Shown here: in pieces, positions 17,051 through 26,321 of the stretch
Layout of the letters: the number at the start of each line of letters is the position of its first letter
How positions within the stretch are numbered: position 1 is the stretch's first letter
Assembly: GCF_022899355.1 (NCBI RefSeq)
Contig: NZ_JALJCK010000009.1
Coordinates: 1-64,000 of the forward strand
DNA: 64,000 nt
Direction of reading: 5' to 3'
From: Shinella yambaruensis
GTDB lineage: Bacteria; Pseudomonadota; Alphaproteobacteria; Rhizobiales; Rhizobiaceae
Notes under the pieces: generated by a model
Database searches by the model: none
Told to the model about the DNA's origin: nothing
What the model saw: the letters and a program-made list of their open reading frames with translations, nothing else
Translations under genes and position numbers: made by a program

Positions 17051-17902
17051 ATGACGAACATGCGAGATATCATCAAGGAATCCAATGTCGCCGTCATCAC
17101 GGGCGGCGCGGCCGGCATCGGCCTTGCCGCAGCACGGCGCTTCGCCGAGGCCGGCATGTGCATCGCCATCGCCGATCTCAACGCCGACCGGCTGGGCGAG
17201 GCGCGCGTCGAACTCGAGGCCATTGCCGGCGAGGCGAATGTCATGGCCGTGGAGACGGACGTCGCGCACCGGCATGAGCTGGAGGCGCTGGAGCGTGCCG
17301 TGCTGCAACGCTTCGGGCGCGTGCATGTGCTGATGAACAATGCCGGCATCCAGCCGGACACCTCCATCTTCAGCGCCGAGGCGAACTGGGACCATATCCT
17401 CGCCGTCAACCTGATGGGCGTCATCCACGGTACGCAGGTCTTCGGCCCGAACATGCTGGCCCATGGCGAACCGGGCCTCATCATCAATACCGGCTCCAAG
17501 CAGGGCATCACCACGCCGCCCGGCAACCCCGCCTACAATGTCTCCAAGGCCGGCGTGAAGGTCTTCACCGAGGCGCTCCAGCACGAATTGCGCAACACGG
17601 CGGGGGCACGGCTCTCGGCCCATCTCCTGATCCCAGGTTTCGTCTTCACAGAGCTGACGAAGGGCGACCGGACGGAGAAGCCGGATGCCGCCTGGACGCC
17701 GGCCCAGACCGTCGCCTTCATGATGGAGAGCCTGGAGCGCGGCGATTTCTACATCCTGTGCCCGGACAACGACGTGCCGCGCGCGCTCGACGAGCGTCGC
17801 ATGGCCTGGGCGATCGGCGATGTCATCGAGAACCGTCCGCCGCTGTCGCGCTGGCACAAGGATTATGCCGAAAAGTTCCGCGCCTTCGTCGAAGGCGCCT
17901 GA
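17051..17902 (+). CDS. Short-chain dehydrogenase/reductase (SDR)
   Basis: A 283-residue NAD(P)-dependent oxidoreductase of the classical SDR type. Visible motifs are the cofactor loop TGGAAGIG (residues 17-24), a DLN acidic residue after beta strand 2 that favours NAD, NNAG after strand 4, a catalytic serine in NTGSKQG and the YNVSK catalytic pair. The ATG was chosen because the cofactor loop then begins at the usual distance. The substrate cannot be predicted; no pathway genes adjoin. Confidence 0.88.
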   Translation: MTNMRDIIKESNVAVITGGAAGIGLAAARRFAEAGMCIAIADLNADRLGEARVELEAIAGEANVMAVETDVAHRHELEALERAVLQRFGRVHVLMNNAGIQPDTSIFSAEANWDHILAVNLMGVIHGTQVFGPNMLAHGEPGLIINTGSKQGITTPPGNPAYNVSKAGVKVFTEALQHELRNTAGARLSAHLLIPGFVFTELTKGDRTEKPDAAWTPAQTVAFMMESLERGDFYILCPDNDVPRALDERRMAWAIGDVIENRPPLSRWHKDYAEKFRAFVEGA

Positions 17903-18049
17903 TGCCGGCGAGCCTTGCCCAGACATCCCGTCATGGCGGAGGGCGGGTGACAAAGGATCGCCGTTACAGCCGATCATAGACTTTGATTGGCATTTTCCGG
18001 AAAGCCGGATTAGAGGTTTCTCACCTCCTCCGGCTTTCAGGGCTTCACC

Positions 18050-18691
18050 ATGGACTTCCTGCCCACGCTTCCGACGCTTCTCGCCTTCACGGCCGCGAGC
18101 CTGCTGCTCGCGATGACGCCCGGCCCCGACATGACGCTGTCGATCAGCCGTGCGCTCTCGCAGGGGCGCGGGCCGGCGCTCTATGTGGTGGCCGGCACCA
18201 GCCTCGGCATCGTGGTGCACACGCTGCTGGTCGCCTTCGGCATCTCCGCCCTCATCACCGCCTCGCCGACCGCCTTCCTGATGCTGAAGACCGGCGGTGC
18301 CGCCTATCTCCTGTGGCTGGCCATTCAGGCGATCCGCTACGGCTCCAGCCTCTCCGTCAAGGCGACGGCGGGGCCGCGCGGCACGGCGCTGGCCAATATT
18401 TCCAGCGGCTTCTGGGTGAACCTGCTCAATCCGAAGGTCATCATCTTCTTCATGACCTTCCTGCCGCAGTTCATCAGCGCGGGCGATCCCGATGTCACCG
18501 GCAAGCTGATCTTCCTCGGCCTGTTCTTCATCGTCGTCGGCATTCCCGTGAACATCCTGGTGATCCTCGCCGCCGACAAGCTGGCGTCCTGGCTCCAGCA
18601 GAACCCCAGGGTGCTGCGCGGCATCGACTATACGTTTGCCGGCGTCTTCTCCGTCTTCGCGGCGAAGATCCTGTTCACGCAGGCGCGCTGA
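18050..18691 (+). CDS. LysE/RhtB family amino acid exporter
   Basis: A 213-residue inner membrane protein with about six hydrophobic segments. The N-terminal TPGPDMTLSISRALSQGRGPAL block is the family signature, and the WVNLLNPKVIIFFMTFLPQF region is the conserved central segment. RhtB/LysE members export basic amino acids, homoserine lactone or threonine; which one here is unknown. It lies 147 bases downstream of the SDR gene; a small hairpin around AAAGCCGG/CCGGCTTT (18001-18037) separates them, so independent expression is likely. Confidence 0.9.
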   Translation: MDFLPTLPTLLAFTAASLLLAMTPGPDMTLSISRALSQGRGPALYVVAGTSLGIVVHTLLVAFGISALITASPTAFLMLKTGGAAYLLWLAIQAIRYGSSLSVKATAGPRGTALANISSGFWVNLLNPKVIIFFMTFLPQFISAGDPDVTGKLIFLGLFFIVVGIPVNILVILAADKLASWLQQNPRVLRGIDYTFAGVFSVFAAKILFTQAR

Positions 18692-18697
18692 GCGGGG

Positions 18698-19309
18698 TCA
18701 CACCCGGTAGCGGTAGTGACCGGTGAGGGGATAGGCGAAGAGCACGTCCTCCAGCCGCGCTCCGGCACCGATATTGTGCACGAGGAGGGGGCGCGCGCCG
18801 TCGGCGCTGCGGTCGTCCGCCACGATGCCGATATGCGGCAGGTTGCCCGGCAGCATCTGCGAGACGATGTCGCCCGGCCGGTAGTCCGCGCCGTCCCTGC
18901 TGACCGGCAGGGCGGCACCCGCCCGCTTCAGGAAGGTCTGCAGGTTCGGCACGCGGCGATGGTCGATGTTGCGGTCGGTGCGCTTCAGGCCCCAGAGCGG
19001 CGGATAGGCGGAAAAGGCCTTGCGCATGTCCTCGTGCACGAGGACCTGGAGATCGACGGCAAGGCCGTCGCGATAGGCGCGCACGATCACGTCGGTGCAC
19101 ACGCCCCGCTCCCGCGGCACGTCGCCGCCGGGATAGTCCAGCCGGGAATAGGCGGGATCATAGGTCAGCGTAACGCCGATCTGCCGCCGTGCCGCCGCCA
19201 CGAGTTTTTGCGCGTCGCCTTCGGCCGGCTGTGCCCGCAAGCCCGCCGGCAAAACGAGGGCGGCCCCCGAGGCCAGGCCGCCTGCAAGCAGCGCGCGACG
19301 AAACAGCAT
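18698..19309 (-). CDS. DUF1287 domain exported protein
   Basis: A 203-residue exported protein with a twin-arginine-like or Sec signal (MLFRRALLAGGLASGAALVL then AGLRA). The DUF1287 core is clear: YPGGDVPRERGVCTDVIVRAYR with C71, then LQVLVHEDM, NIDHRRVPNL, and NLPHIGIVAD near the end. The Cys/His arrangement suggests an NlpC/P60-like amidohydrolase fold acting on the cell wall, but that is inference. It ends six bases from the convergent LysE gene stop. Confidence 0.85.
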   Translation of the reverse strand: MLFRRALLAGGLASGAALVLPAGLRAQPAEGDAQKLVAAARRQIGVTLTYDPAYSRLDYPGGDVPRERGVCTDVIVRAYRDGLAVDLQVLVHEDMRKAFSAYPPLWGLKRTDRNIDHRRVPNLQTFLKRAGAALPVSRDGADYRPGDIVSQMLPGNLPHIGIVADDRSADGARPLLVHNIGAGARLEDVLFAYPLTGHYRYRV

Positions 19310-19368
19310 GGGCGCCTCCTTCTCCGACGCGCCACGCTGCGCAGGGAATCGGGCGCTTTGGTGGCGCC

Positions 19369-20163
19369 TCAGCCGATCAGCAGCGCGTCGTCGTCCAGCG
19401 TCTGGCCGCGCATCTTGCGGAACATGGCGATCAGGTCCTCGACCTGCAGCGTCTTGCGGCTGTCGCCGGAGACGTCGAGAACGATCTCGCCGCCGTGCAG
19501 CATGACGGTGCGGTGGCCGTAGTCCAGCGCCTGGCGCATGGAGTGCGTCACCATCAGCGTCGTCAGCTTGCGCTCGGAGACGATCTTCTGCGTGAGGGTC
19601 ATGATGAACTCGGCCATGCCGGGGTCGAGCGCCGCGGTGTGTTCGTCGAGCAGCAGCACGTCGGAGCCGGCGAGCGTCGCCATGACGAGCGAGACGGCCT
19701 GGCGCTGGCCGCCGGAGAGCAGGTCCATCCGGTCGCGCATGCGGTTTTCGAGGCCGAGGTTCAGTTCGGCGATGCGCTCGCGGAAAAGTGCGCGGCGCTG
19801 GGGGCCGAGGGCGGAGGCAAGGCCGCGCCGTTCGCCGCGGCGGGCGGCGAGCGCAAGGTTCTCCTCGATGGAGAGCGCGCCGCAGCTGCCGGTCAGCGGA
19901 TCCTGGAAGACACGGGCGACGCGGCCGGCGCGGGCGGCGGTGCCCTGGCGGGTCACGTCCGTCGTGCCGATCTTGACCTGGCCTTCGGTGGCGATGACGT
20001 CGCCGGCGAGAACGCCGAGCAGCGTCGACTTGCCGGCGCCGTTCGAGCCGATGACGGTGACGAACTGGCCTTCCTCGATGGTGAGGCTGACGCCGTTCAG
20101 CGCCTGCTTCTGCAGCGGCGTGCCCTTGCCGAAGACGACCTTGATATCGGAGACGGAGATCAT
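19369..20163 (-). CDS. ABC importer ATP-binding protein (ABC_sub_bind-type system)
   Basis: A 264-residue ABC ATPase with Walker A GSNGAGKST (39-47), signature LSGGQRQA, and Walker B LLLDEHTAALDP, in which the usual DEPT is DEHT, as seen in this importer subfamily. It forms an operon with the permease (overlapping by one base) and the binding protein upstream. Related TrpXYZ-type systems import tryptophan or other aromatic compounds in Gram-positive bacteria; the substrate here is unproven. Confidence 0.9.
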   Translation of the reverse strand: MISVSDIKVVFGKGTPLQKQALNGVSLTIEEGQFVTVIGSNGAGKSTLLGVLAGDVIATEGQVKIGTTDVTRQGTAARAGRVARVFQDPLTGSCGALSIEENLALAARRGERRGLASALGPQRRALFRERIAELNLGLENRMRDRMDLLSGGQRQAVSLVMATLAGSDVLLLDEHTAALDPGMAEFIMTLTQKIVSERKLTTLMVTHSMRQALDYGHRTVMLHGGEIVLDVSGDSRKTLQVEDLIAMFRKMRGQTLDDDALLIG

Positions 20164-21041
20164 CAGGCGGCTCCCCCGCGGCGAAGGCGCGGCAGGACGA
20201 GCGCCACGGTGACGAGCAGGGCCGTCACGAAATTGAGGTCGGAGGCCTGGAGGCCGAGCACGTCGGAGGAGAGCGCGAGCTGGATGGCGATGCGGTAGAG
20301 GATCGAGCCGAGCACGCAGCCGATCAGTGCGATGAGGATGCCCCTGGCGCCGAACAGCGTTTCGCCGATGATGACGGCGGCAAGGCCGACGACGATGGTG
20401 CCGACGCCCGAAGTGACATCGGCAAAGCCGTTCGTCTGGGCGAAGAGCGCGCCGCCGAGTGCGACGAGCGCATTGGAGAGCGCGATGCCGAGGTAGATCT
20501 GGCGGTTGGTGTTAACGCCCTGCGCGCGGGCCATGCGGGCATTCGCCCCCGTCGCGCGCATCGAGAGGCCGGCATCGCTTTCCAGGAAGCGCCAGACGAC
20601 CACGACCGCGACGACGACCAGGATGCCGACGAAGAGCGGGCGGACGTAGAAATCACGCAGCCCATGGCCGAAGAACGGGCTGATCATCGTGTCGGCATTG
20701 ATCAGTGCGACATTCGGCTTGCCCATGACGCGCAGGTTGACCGAGAAGAGCGCGATCATGGTCAGGATCGAGGCGAGCAGGTTGAGAATGCGGAAGCGCA
20801 CGTTCAGCATCGCCGTGACGAGGCCGGCAATGGCGCCGGCCACCATGGCGACCGCCGCAGCGATCCACGGGTTGACGCCGGCGATGATCAGCACGGCCGC
20901 GACGGCCGCGCCGAGCGGAAACGAACCGTCCACCGTCAGGTCCGGAAAATCCAGCACGCGGAAGGCAAGGTAGACGCCGATCGCGACGAAGGCATAGACC
21001 AGCCCCAGTTCGACGGCACCCCAGAAGGCAATCAGGCTCAC
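20163..21041 (-). CDS. ABC importer permease (ABC_sub_bind-type system)
   Basis: A 292-residue polytopic permease of the branched-chain/ribose superfamily, with eight to ten hydrophobic segments and the block YLAFRVLDFPDLTVDGSFPL near the N terminus, which is characteristic of the permease that partners COG2984-type binding proteins. It sits between the binding protein (126-base gap) and the ATPase (one-base overlap). Confidence 0.9.
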   Translation of the reverse strand: MSLIAFWGAVELGLVYAFVAIGVYLAFRVLDFPDLTVDGSFPLGAAVAAVLIIAGVNPWIAAAVAMVAGAIAGLVTAMLNVRFRILNLLASILTMIALFSVNLRVMGKPNVALINADTMISPFFGHGLRDFYVRPLFVGILVVVAVVVVWRFLESDAGLSMRATGANARMARAQGVNTNRQIYLGIALSNALVALGGALFAQTNGFADVTSGVGTIVVGLAAVIIGETLFGARGILIALIGCVLGSILYRIAIQLALSSDVLGLQASDLNFVTALLVTVALVLPRLRRGGAA

Positions 21042-21167
21042 GGTTTCGGCTTTCTCTTTGTCACCCGTTCCGCATTTTCCGCGGGAGGGGTCTTCTTAAC
21101 AGATCAACCGCTGCCGGGCGATCCGGCAGCGGTTGATTCCGATTGGGAATGTCCGGGTAACCCGGGC

Positions 21168-22121
21168 TTATTCGATCACGCGGGTCGCACGGCCGACGAC
21201 GGCTTCCGGAAGCGTGACGCCCATCTTGGCAGCCGCGCCCTTGTTGACGACGAGGTCGGTGCCGGCGGCAACCTTCACGGCGATGTCGCCCGGGTTCTCG
21301 CCCTTGAGGATGCGCACGACGATCTCGCCCGTCTGCTTGCCGACATCCTTGTAGTTGAAGCCGAGAGCCGCGATGGCGCCGCGCGAGACGGAATCCGTGT
21401 CGGCGGTGAAGAGCGGCAGCTTGGCTTCCTCGGCGACGGCGACCGCGCCTTCGAGGGCCGAGATGATCGTGTTGTCTGTCGGGATATAGATCGCGTCGGC
21501 ACGGCCGACGAGCGCGCGGGCGGCGCCCTGGACTTCGGCGGACTTGGTCGCGGCGGATTCGACGACTGTCAGGCCGGCCTTTTCGGCTTCTTCCTTCAAG
21601 ACGGCGAGCAGCGAGACGGAGTTCGCCTCGCCCGAATTGTAGAGGTAGCCGACCGTCTTGGCTTCGGGCAGGATTTCCTTGATCAGCGCGATGTGCTCGG
21701 CGACCGGCGACATGTCCGAAAGGCCGGTGACGTTGCCGCCGGGCTTGTCCATGTCCCTGACGAGCTGCGCGCCGAGCGGGTCGGAGACGGCCGTGAAGAC
21801 GATCGGGATGTCCTTCGTCGCGGAAACCACGGCTTGGGCGGAGGGCGTGGAGATCGGCACGATGACGCTCGGGTCTTCACCGGCGAACTGGCGGGCGATC
21901 TGCGCGGCCGTCGCGGGGTTGCCCTGCGCCGATTCGTAGAGGAACTTCAGGTTCTCGCCTTCCTTGTAGCCGGCGGCCTCCAGCGCTTCCTTCACGCCGT
22001 CACGGGCGGCGTCGAGGGCCGGATGTTCGACGATGGCGGTCACGGCAACCGTGACGTCCTCGGCCTTGGCCGGCAGCGAAATCGCGAGCGTCGCCGCGAA
22101 AGCGAGCAGAAGATGGCGCAT
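21168..22121 (-). CDS. ABC transporter substrate-binding protein (ABC_sub_bind family)
   Basis: A 317-residue periplasmic binding protein. The signal peptide is MRHLLLAFAATLAISLPAKA, and the mature start EDVTVAVTAIVEHPALDAARDGVKEAL is typical of the ABC_sub_bind (PF04392) family. The lobe motif GVTLPEAVVGRATRVIE at the C terminus also fits. First gene of the three-gene importer. An inverted repeat CCTAGAA/TTCTAGG lies directly upstream of the start. Confidence 0.9.
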   Translation of the reverse strand: MRHLLLAFAATLAISLPAKAEDVTVAVTAIVEHPALDAARDGVKEALEAAGYKEGENLKFLYESAQGNPATAAQIARQFAGEDPSVIVPISTPSAQAVVSATKDIPIVFTAVSDPLGAQLVRDMDKPGGNVTGLSDMSPVAEHIALIKEILPEAKTVGYLYNSGEANSVSLLAVLKEEAEKAGLTVVESAATKSAEVQGAARALVGRADAIYIPTDNTIISALEGAVAVAEEAKLPLFTADTDSVSRGAIAALGFNYKDVGKQTGEIVVRILKGENPGDIAVKVAAGTDLVVNKGAAAKMGVTLPEAVVGRATRVIE

Positions 22122-22131
22122 GGATGGTCTC

Positions 22132-22159
22132 CCTAGAATGATTTTAGGCCGGTTCTAGG
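22132..22159. promoter_or_regulatory. Inverted repeat upstream of the ABC binding-protein gene
   Basis: CCTAGAA (22132-22138) and TTCTAGG (22153-22159) are exact inverted copies separated by 14 bases, starting ten bases before the gene start on the minus strand. It could be an operator or a leader hairpin close to the ribosome binding site. Confidence 0.35.
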
Positions 22160-22324
22160 CAAAACGTGCCTTCAAATCAATTCTCGGAATCGACTGCTTC
22201 AATCACAATTCATGATGAGATAGGTGCGGCAAAGTGTCGAGCAAGGGGCATTGTCCGTGCCCGGCCCTTCGGGGAAGCGTCTCGCAAGGGAAGGATGGCC
22301 GGCAGGTATTGCCCCACCCACTTC

Positions 22325-22408
22325 GTCATCCTCGGCCCTGAGCCGAGGATGCACCTGGCACCCGCGGCGTGGATGCTCAGGTCGAGCCCGAGCATGCCGA
22401 AGGAGAGG
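22325..22408. repeat. Intergenic double-palindrome repeat, copy 1
   Basis: Two adjacent hairpin arms: CATCCTCGG...CCGAGGATG and ATGCTC...GAGCAT, joined by GCACCTGGCACCCGCGGCGTG. The same layout recurs at 52065, 57481 and 63338. The rest of the 337-base gap (22122-22458) holds the putative importer promoter region and nothing else I can identify. Confidence 0.7.
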
Positions 22409-22458
22409 TTCTCACCTCGGGAGGACGCGGCCCCGGCGCAACCGGATGAGGAGCCCCT

Positions 22459-23697
22459 TCAGTCGTCCTCGCCGTGCCCGACGATCATCATCGCCTCGAA
22501 GGCCATGCGGTCGACCTTGCGCATGCGCTCGGATTCCGACTTCAGCTGGCCGCAGGCGGCGAGGATGTCGCGGCCGCGCGGGGTGCGTATCGGCGAGGCA
22601 TAGCCGGCCTGGTTGATGAAATCGGCGAAACGCTCGATCTGCTCCCAGTCGGAACACTGGTAGTTGGTGCCCGGCCAGGGATTGAAGGGGATGAGGTTGA
22701 TCTTCGCGGGAATGCCCTTCAGCAGCTGCACCAGCAGCTTGGCGTCCTCCAGCGTGTCGTTGACGTCCTTCAGCATCACATATTCGAAGGTGATGCGCCG
22801 GGCGTTCGACAGGCTCGGATAGGCGCGGCAGGCGTCCAGCAGTTCCTTTAGCGGATACTTCTTGTTGATCGGCACCAGCATGTCGCGCAGGTCGTCGCGC
22901 ACGGCATGCAGCGAGATCGCCAGCATGACGCCGATCTCCGAGCCGGTTCGATAGATCTCCGGCACAATGCCCGAGGTCGACAGCGTCACGCGGCGCTTGG
23001 AGAGCGACAGGCCGTCGCCGTCGGTGGCGATCAGCAGCGCCGTCTTGACGCTCTCGAAATTGTAGAGCGGTTCGCCCATGCCCATCATGACGATGTTGGA
23101 GACCTTGCGCCCTTCCGCCGGTACGATGGCGCCGGCCGGCGTGTCGCGGTCCGGGAAATCGCCCAGCCGGTCGCGGGCGAGCAGCAACTGCGAGAGGATT
23201 TCCTCGGCCGTCAGGTTGCGCACCAGCTTCTGCGTGCCGGTGTGACAGAAGGAACAGGTGAGCGTGCAGCCGACCTGGCTGGAAATGCAGAGCGTGCCGC
23301 GGCCTTCCTCGGGAATGTAGACGGTCTCGATCTCGACCGGCCGGCCGGCGCCGCGCGGGGGGAAGCGCAAGAGCCATTTGCGCGTGCCGTCGCTGGAGAT
23401 CTGCTCGTCGACGATCTCGGGGCGGGCGATGGTGAAATGCGTCTTCAGCATTTCGCGCATGTCCTTGGAGACATTGGTCATGTCGTCGAAATCGGAAACG
23501 CCGCGCACATAGAGCCAGTGCCAGAGCTGGCTGACGCGCATCTTCACCTGGCGCTCGTTGACGCCCTTTTCGACGAGCGCGCGGCCCATCTCCTCGCGCG
23601 AAAGGCCGATCAGCGAGGGCTTTTCAGCGGCGGGAAGGGTGCGCACCAGCGGCGCCTTGACGGGCTCGGCCGTGTTGAGAAAGTCCATGCTTGCCAT
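22459..23697 (-). CDS. rlmN: 23S rRNA (adenine-2503 C2) methyltransferase RlmN
   Basis: Radical-SAM enzyme that methylates A2503 of 23S rRNA and A37 of some tRNAs. The 412-residue product has the cluster motif C144-x3-C148-x2-C151 within [19 protein letters not shown], followed by GEPLYNF and the [11 protein letters not shown] block. A conserved cysteine near the C terminus ([10 protein letters not shown]) is the expected catalytic residue. The ATG is preceded by GAGG at a spacing of eight bases. No operon partner. Confidence 0.96.
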   Translation of the reverse strand: MASMDFLNTAEPVKAPLVRTLPAAEKPSLIGLSREEMGRALVEKGVNERQVKMRVSQLWHWLYVRGVSDFDDMTNVSKDMREMLKTHFTIARPEIVDEQISSDGTRKWLLRFPPRGAGRPVEIETVYIPEEGRGTLCISSQVGCTLTCSFCHTGTQKLVRNLTAEEILSQLLLARDRLGDFPDRDTPAGAIVPAEGRKVSNIVMMGMGEPLYNFESVKTALLIATDGDGLSLSKRRVTLSTSGIVPEIYRTGSEIGVMLAISLHAVRDDLRDMLVPINKKYPLKELLDACRAYPSLSNARRITFEYVMLKDVNDTLEDAKLLVQLLKGIPAKINLIPFNPWPGTNYQCSDWEQIERFADFINQAGYASPIRTPRGRDILAACGQLKSESERMRKVDRMAFEAMMIVGHGEDD

Positions 23698-23846
23698 CGG
23701 GTCATCCTCAAGATCATGGCACGCCGGCGCAGGTTCCTGCGCCGCAAGCGGTCCATGCTCGATAGAAGTTCATTGGGGGCCAGGAGCGTCTGAAAACGCG
23801 GCTTGCGGCCCGGTAGCCGGCCCTTTAGCACTGTTCCGCCGGAAAG

Positions 23847-24740
23847 TCACCTCTCCGTGCAGACGGCGCGCAGGCACGCCCGCAGCCAGCGATGGGCCGG
23901 ATCGGCATCGAGGCGCGGATGCCAGAGCATGGAGACGGTGTGCTCGGGCAGGGCAAGCGGCAGGGCGAAGGCCGCCATGCCCTCCCGCAGCCGCGCCGTA
24001 TAGCGCTCCGGCACCTCCGTGACGAGGTCGGAGTCCCGGGCGAGTGCCAAAGCCTCGGAAAAGCTCGCGACGGTGACGGCGATGCGGCGCGCCAGGCCGA
24101 GCCGGGCGAGCGCCTCGTCGACTAGGCCGCCATCGCGTCCCCGTCGGGAGACGAGGATGTGCGTTCCGCCTGCATAACGCTCCGGCGTCACCGGGCCTTC
24201 GGTGAGCGGATGCTTGTTACGCACGACACCGATGAACCGGTCGCGAAACAGCGCCTGCGCCCGTACTTCCGGCCCTGTCGTGCTGCCGATCACGCCGGTT
24301 TCGAGATCCACCGCGCCGTCCCGCAAAGGCGTGCTCTCCTTGTCGGGCTTCGCCACGAAGCGGAGTTTCACGCCCGGCGCCTCCCGGGCGACGCGCGCCA
24401 GGAGGGCGGGCCCGAAGGTCTCGACGAAACCCTCGCGGTTGCGCAGCGTGAAGGTTCGCACGAGGGTTTTGGGGTCGAGCAGTTCGGCCGGCCGCAGCAG
24501 GGTTTCGGCCTCCTCGACGACGCGTCCGACCGCTTGGCGCAGGACGAGCGCCCGCGGCGTCGGCACAAGGCCGCGCCCGGCGCGCACCAGGAGCGGATCG
24601 CCGGTCACGTCGCGAAGACGGGCGAGCGCCCGGCTCATGGCGGAAGGGCTGAGCCGCAGCCGCTGCGCCGCGCGTGCGACGCTGCCTTCGGCGAGCAGCA
24701 CGTCGAGGGTGACGAGAAGGTTGAGATCGGGCCGGGCCAT
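23847..24740 (-). CDS. LysR family transcriptional regulator
   Basis: A 297-residue LysR regulator. The N-terminal winged HTH is evident (LNLLVTLDVLLAEGSVARAAQ then LSPSAMSRALARLR), followed by a two-lobed effector domain. It is divergent from the MFS exporter gene with a 129-base gap that contains a TGCAC-N7-GTGCA palindrome, so control of that exporter is the natural inference. It resembles NodD/SyrM-like members in its DPLLVRAGRGLVPTPRA segment. Confidence 0.9.
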   Translation of the reverse strand: MARPDLNLLVTLDVLLAEGSVARAAQRLRLSPSAMSRALARLRDVTGDPLLVRAGRGLVPTPRALVLRQAVGRVVEEAETLLRPAELLDPKTLVRTFTLRNREGFVETFGPALLARVAREAPGVKLRFVAKPDKESTPLRDGAVDLETGVIGSTTGPEVRAQALFRDRFIGVVRNKHPLTEGPVTPERYAGGTHILVSRRGRDGGLVDEALARLGLARRIAVTVASFSEALALARDSDLVTEVPERYTARLREGMAAFALPLALPEHTVSMLWHPRLDADPAHRWLRACLRAVCTER

Positions 24741-24784
24741 GGAGCGATCCTAGCATTTTTACAGAAGGATGACATGGCGCCAGA

Positions 24785-24801
24785 TGCACGAATGAAGTGC
24801 A
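24785..24801. promoter_or_regulatory. LysR-box candidate between the LysR and MFS genes
   Basis: TGCAC (24785-24789) and GTGCA (24797-24801) are exact inverted repeats separated by seven bases, within the 129-base divergent gap. The spacing fits the T-N11-A type of LysR binding site. Confidence 0.4.
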
Positions 24802-24869
24802 GGCGATGCGCCTTCCGCCCTATCCGGTGAGAATCTATCTGTCGGAGGAGACAACGACAGGAGAGCGCC

Positions 24870-26258
24870 ATGGCGGATACACCGACCATCACGACGACAC
24901 GCCGCACGACCGGCGCGCTTTGCGGGCTGTCGCTCGCCATCCTGCTCTCCTCGCTCGGCACCAGCATCGCCAATGTCGCCCTGCCGACGCTCGCGGAAAC
25001 CTTTGCCGCGCCGTTCGGGCAGGTGCAGTGGGTGGTACTGGCCTATCTTCTGGCGAGCACGGTGCTGGTCGTCGGCCTCGGCCGCCTCGGCGACCTTTTC
25101 GGTCGTCGCCGGCTGCTTCTGGCCGGGCTTGCACTGTTCACCGCCGCGTCGGCGCTGGCGGGTCTGGCTCCGACGCTGCCGCTCATGATCGCCGCCCGGG
25201 CCCTGCAGGGGCTGGGGGCGGCGGCGATGATGGCGCTCGCCATGGCCTTCGTCAGCGAGACCGTGCCGCAGGAGCGGATCGGCAGCGGCATGGGCCTCAT
25301 CGGCACCATGTCCGCGGTCGGCACCGCTCTCGGCCCCTCGCTCGGCGGCCTGCTGATCGCCGGTTTCGGCTGGCCGGCGATTTTCCTCGTCGCCGTCCCC
25401 TTCGGCCTTGCCGCGCTGGCACTAGTCTGGCGCTTCCTGCCCGCCGATCGCGCCAGCGCGGCGGTCGCCCGCTTCGATTTTCCGGGCGCCGGCCTGCTCG
25501 CCGCAACGCTCACGGCCTATGCGCTGGCGATGACCATGGGGACGAGCGCCTTCGGGCCGGTCAATGCCGTCTTCCTTGCCGCTTCTGCGGTGGGCATGGC
25601 TCTCTTCATCCTGCGGCAGCAGCGGGCGGCGGTGCCGCTGATCCGGCCCGCCGCATTCCACCGCGCCGGGTTTCGCGCAAGCCTTGCCGCCAATGGGCTG
25701 GTCGCCACGGTGATGATGGCGACGCTCGTCGTCGGGCCGTTCTATCTTGCCGGCGCGCTGGGGTTGGGCCCGGCCGGCGTCGGCTTCGTGCTGGCGGTCG
25801 GGCCCTTCGTCTCCACGGCAAGCGGCGTTGTCGCAGGACGCCTCGTCGACCGGTTCGGCGCCCGGCGCATGGCATTGGGCGGGCTTGCCGTAATGGTCGC
25901 GGGCGCGCTCGGGCTGTCCGTTCTGTCCGCGCTCCTCGGCCTTGCCGGCTATGTCATGGCCATCGCCGTGGTGACGCCGGGCTACCAGCTTTTCCAGGCT
26001 GCCAACAATGCGGCCGTCATGGGCGGCGTCGGCGCCGGGGAGCGTGGCGTCACGTCCGGCCTGCTCGTCCTGTCGCGCAATCTCGGCCTCATCACCGGCG
26101 CCTCCCTGATGGGCGCGATCTTCACGCTCGCCGTCGGCACGAAGGCGGTGACGCGCGCGGACCCCGCGGCGATCGCCACGGGCATGCACATGACCTTCGC
26201 GGTGGCGGCGGCGCTTGTCCTTGCGGCCTTCATCCTTCTTGCGCAAAGCAAGGCCTGA
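24870..26258 (+). CDS. MFS exporter, DHA2 (14-helix) family
   Basis: A 462-residue major facilitator with about fourteen hydrophobic segments. The N terminus has SLGTSIANVALPTL in helix 1 and RLGDLFGRRRLLLAG after helix 2, both characteristic of the DHA2 drug exporters such as EmrB/QacA. The start follows GGAGAGCGCC. Transcribed divergently from a LysR gene that probably controls it. Substrate unknown. Confidence 0.9.
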   Translation: MADTPTITTTRRTTGALCGLSLAILLSSLGTSIANVALPTLAETFAAPFGQVQWVVLAYLLASTVLVVGLGRLGDLFGRRRLLLAGLALFTAASALAGLAPTLPLMIAARALQGLGAAAMMALAMAFVSETVPQERIGSGMGLIGTMSAVGTALGPSLGGLLIAGFGWPAIFLVAVPFGLAALALVWRFLPADRASAAVARFDFPGAGLLAATLTAYALAMTMGTSAFGPVNAVFLAASAVGMALFILRQQRAAVPLIRPAAFHRAGFRASLAANGLVATVMMATLVVGPFYLAGALGLGPAGVGFVLAVGPFVSTASGVVAGRLVDRFGARRMALGGLAVMVAGALGLSVLSALLGLAGYVMAIAVVTPGYQLFQAANNAAVMGGVGAGERGVTSGLLVLSRNLGLITGASLMGAIFTLAVGTKAVTRADPAAIATGMHMTFAVAAALVLAAFILLAQSKA

Positions 26259-26272
26259 GCATTCCGCAAACG

Positions 26273-26305
26273 AAAGGGCCGGCGAGAACGCCGGCCCTTT
26301 CCGTT
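26273..26305. terminator. Terminator between the MFS gene and the ialB-like gene
   Basis: AAAGGGCCGGC-gagaac-GCCGGCCCTTT (26273-26300) is a perfect 11-bp stem followed by CCGTTTC. The flanking A and T runs within the stem let it serve both convergent genes. Confidence 0.8.
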
Positions 26306-26321
26306 TCTGCCCGCAGGGAAA

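Noticed and set aside
15643-17526. Long N-terminal extension of argG
   Set aside because: The extra sequence is antisense to the SDR gene; argininosuccinate synthase has its normal start at 16866.
23726-23743. Hairpin GGCGCAGG/CCTGCGCC before rlmN
   Set aside because: The loop is only two bases and there is no T run; it is too weakly supported to call a terminator of the upstream LysR gene.
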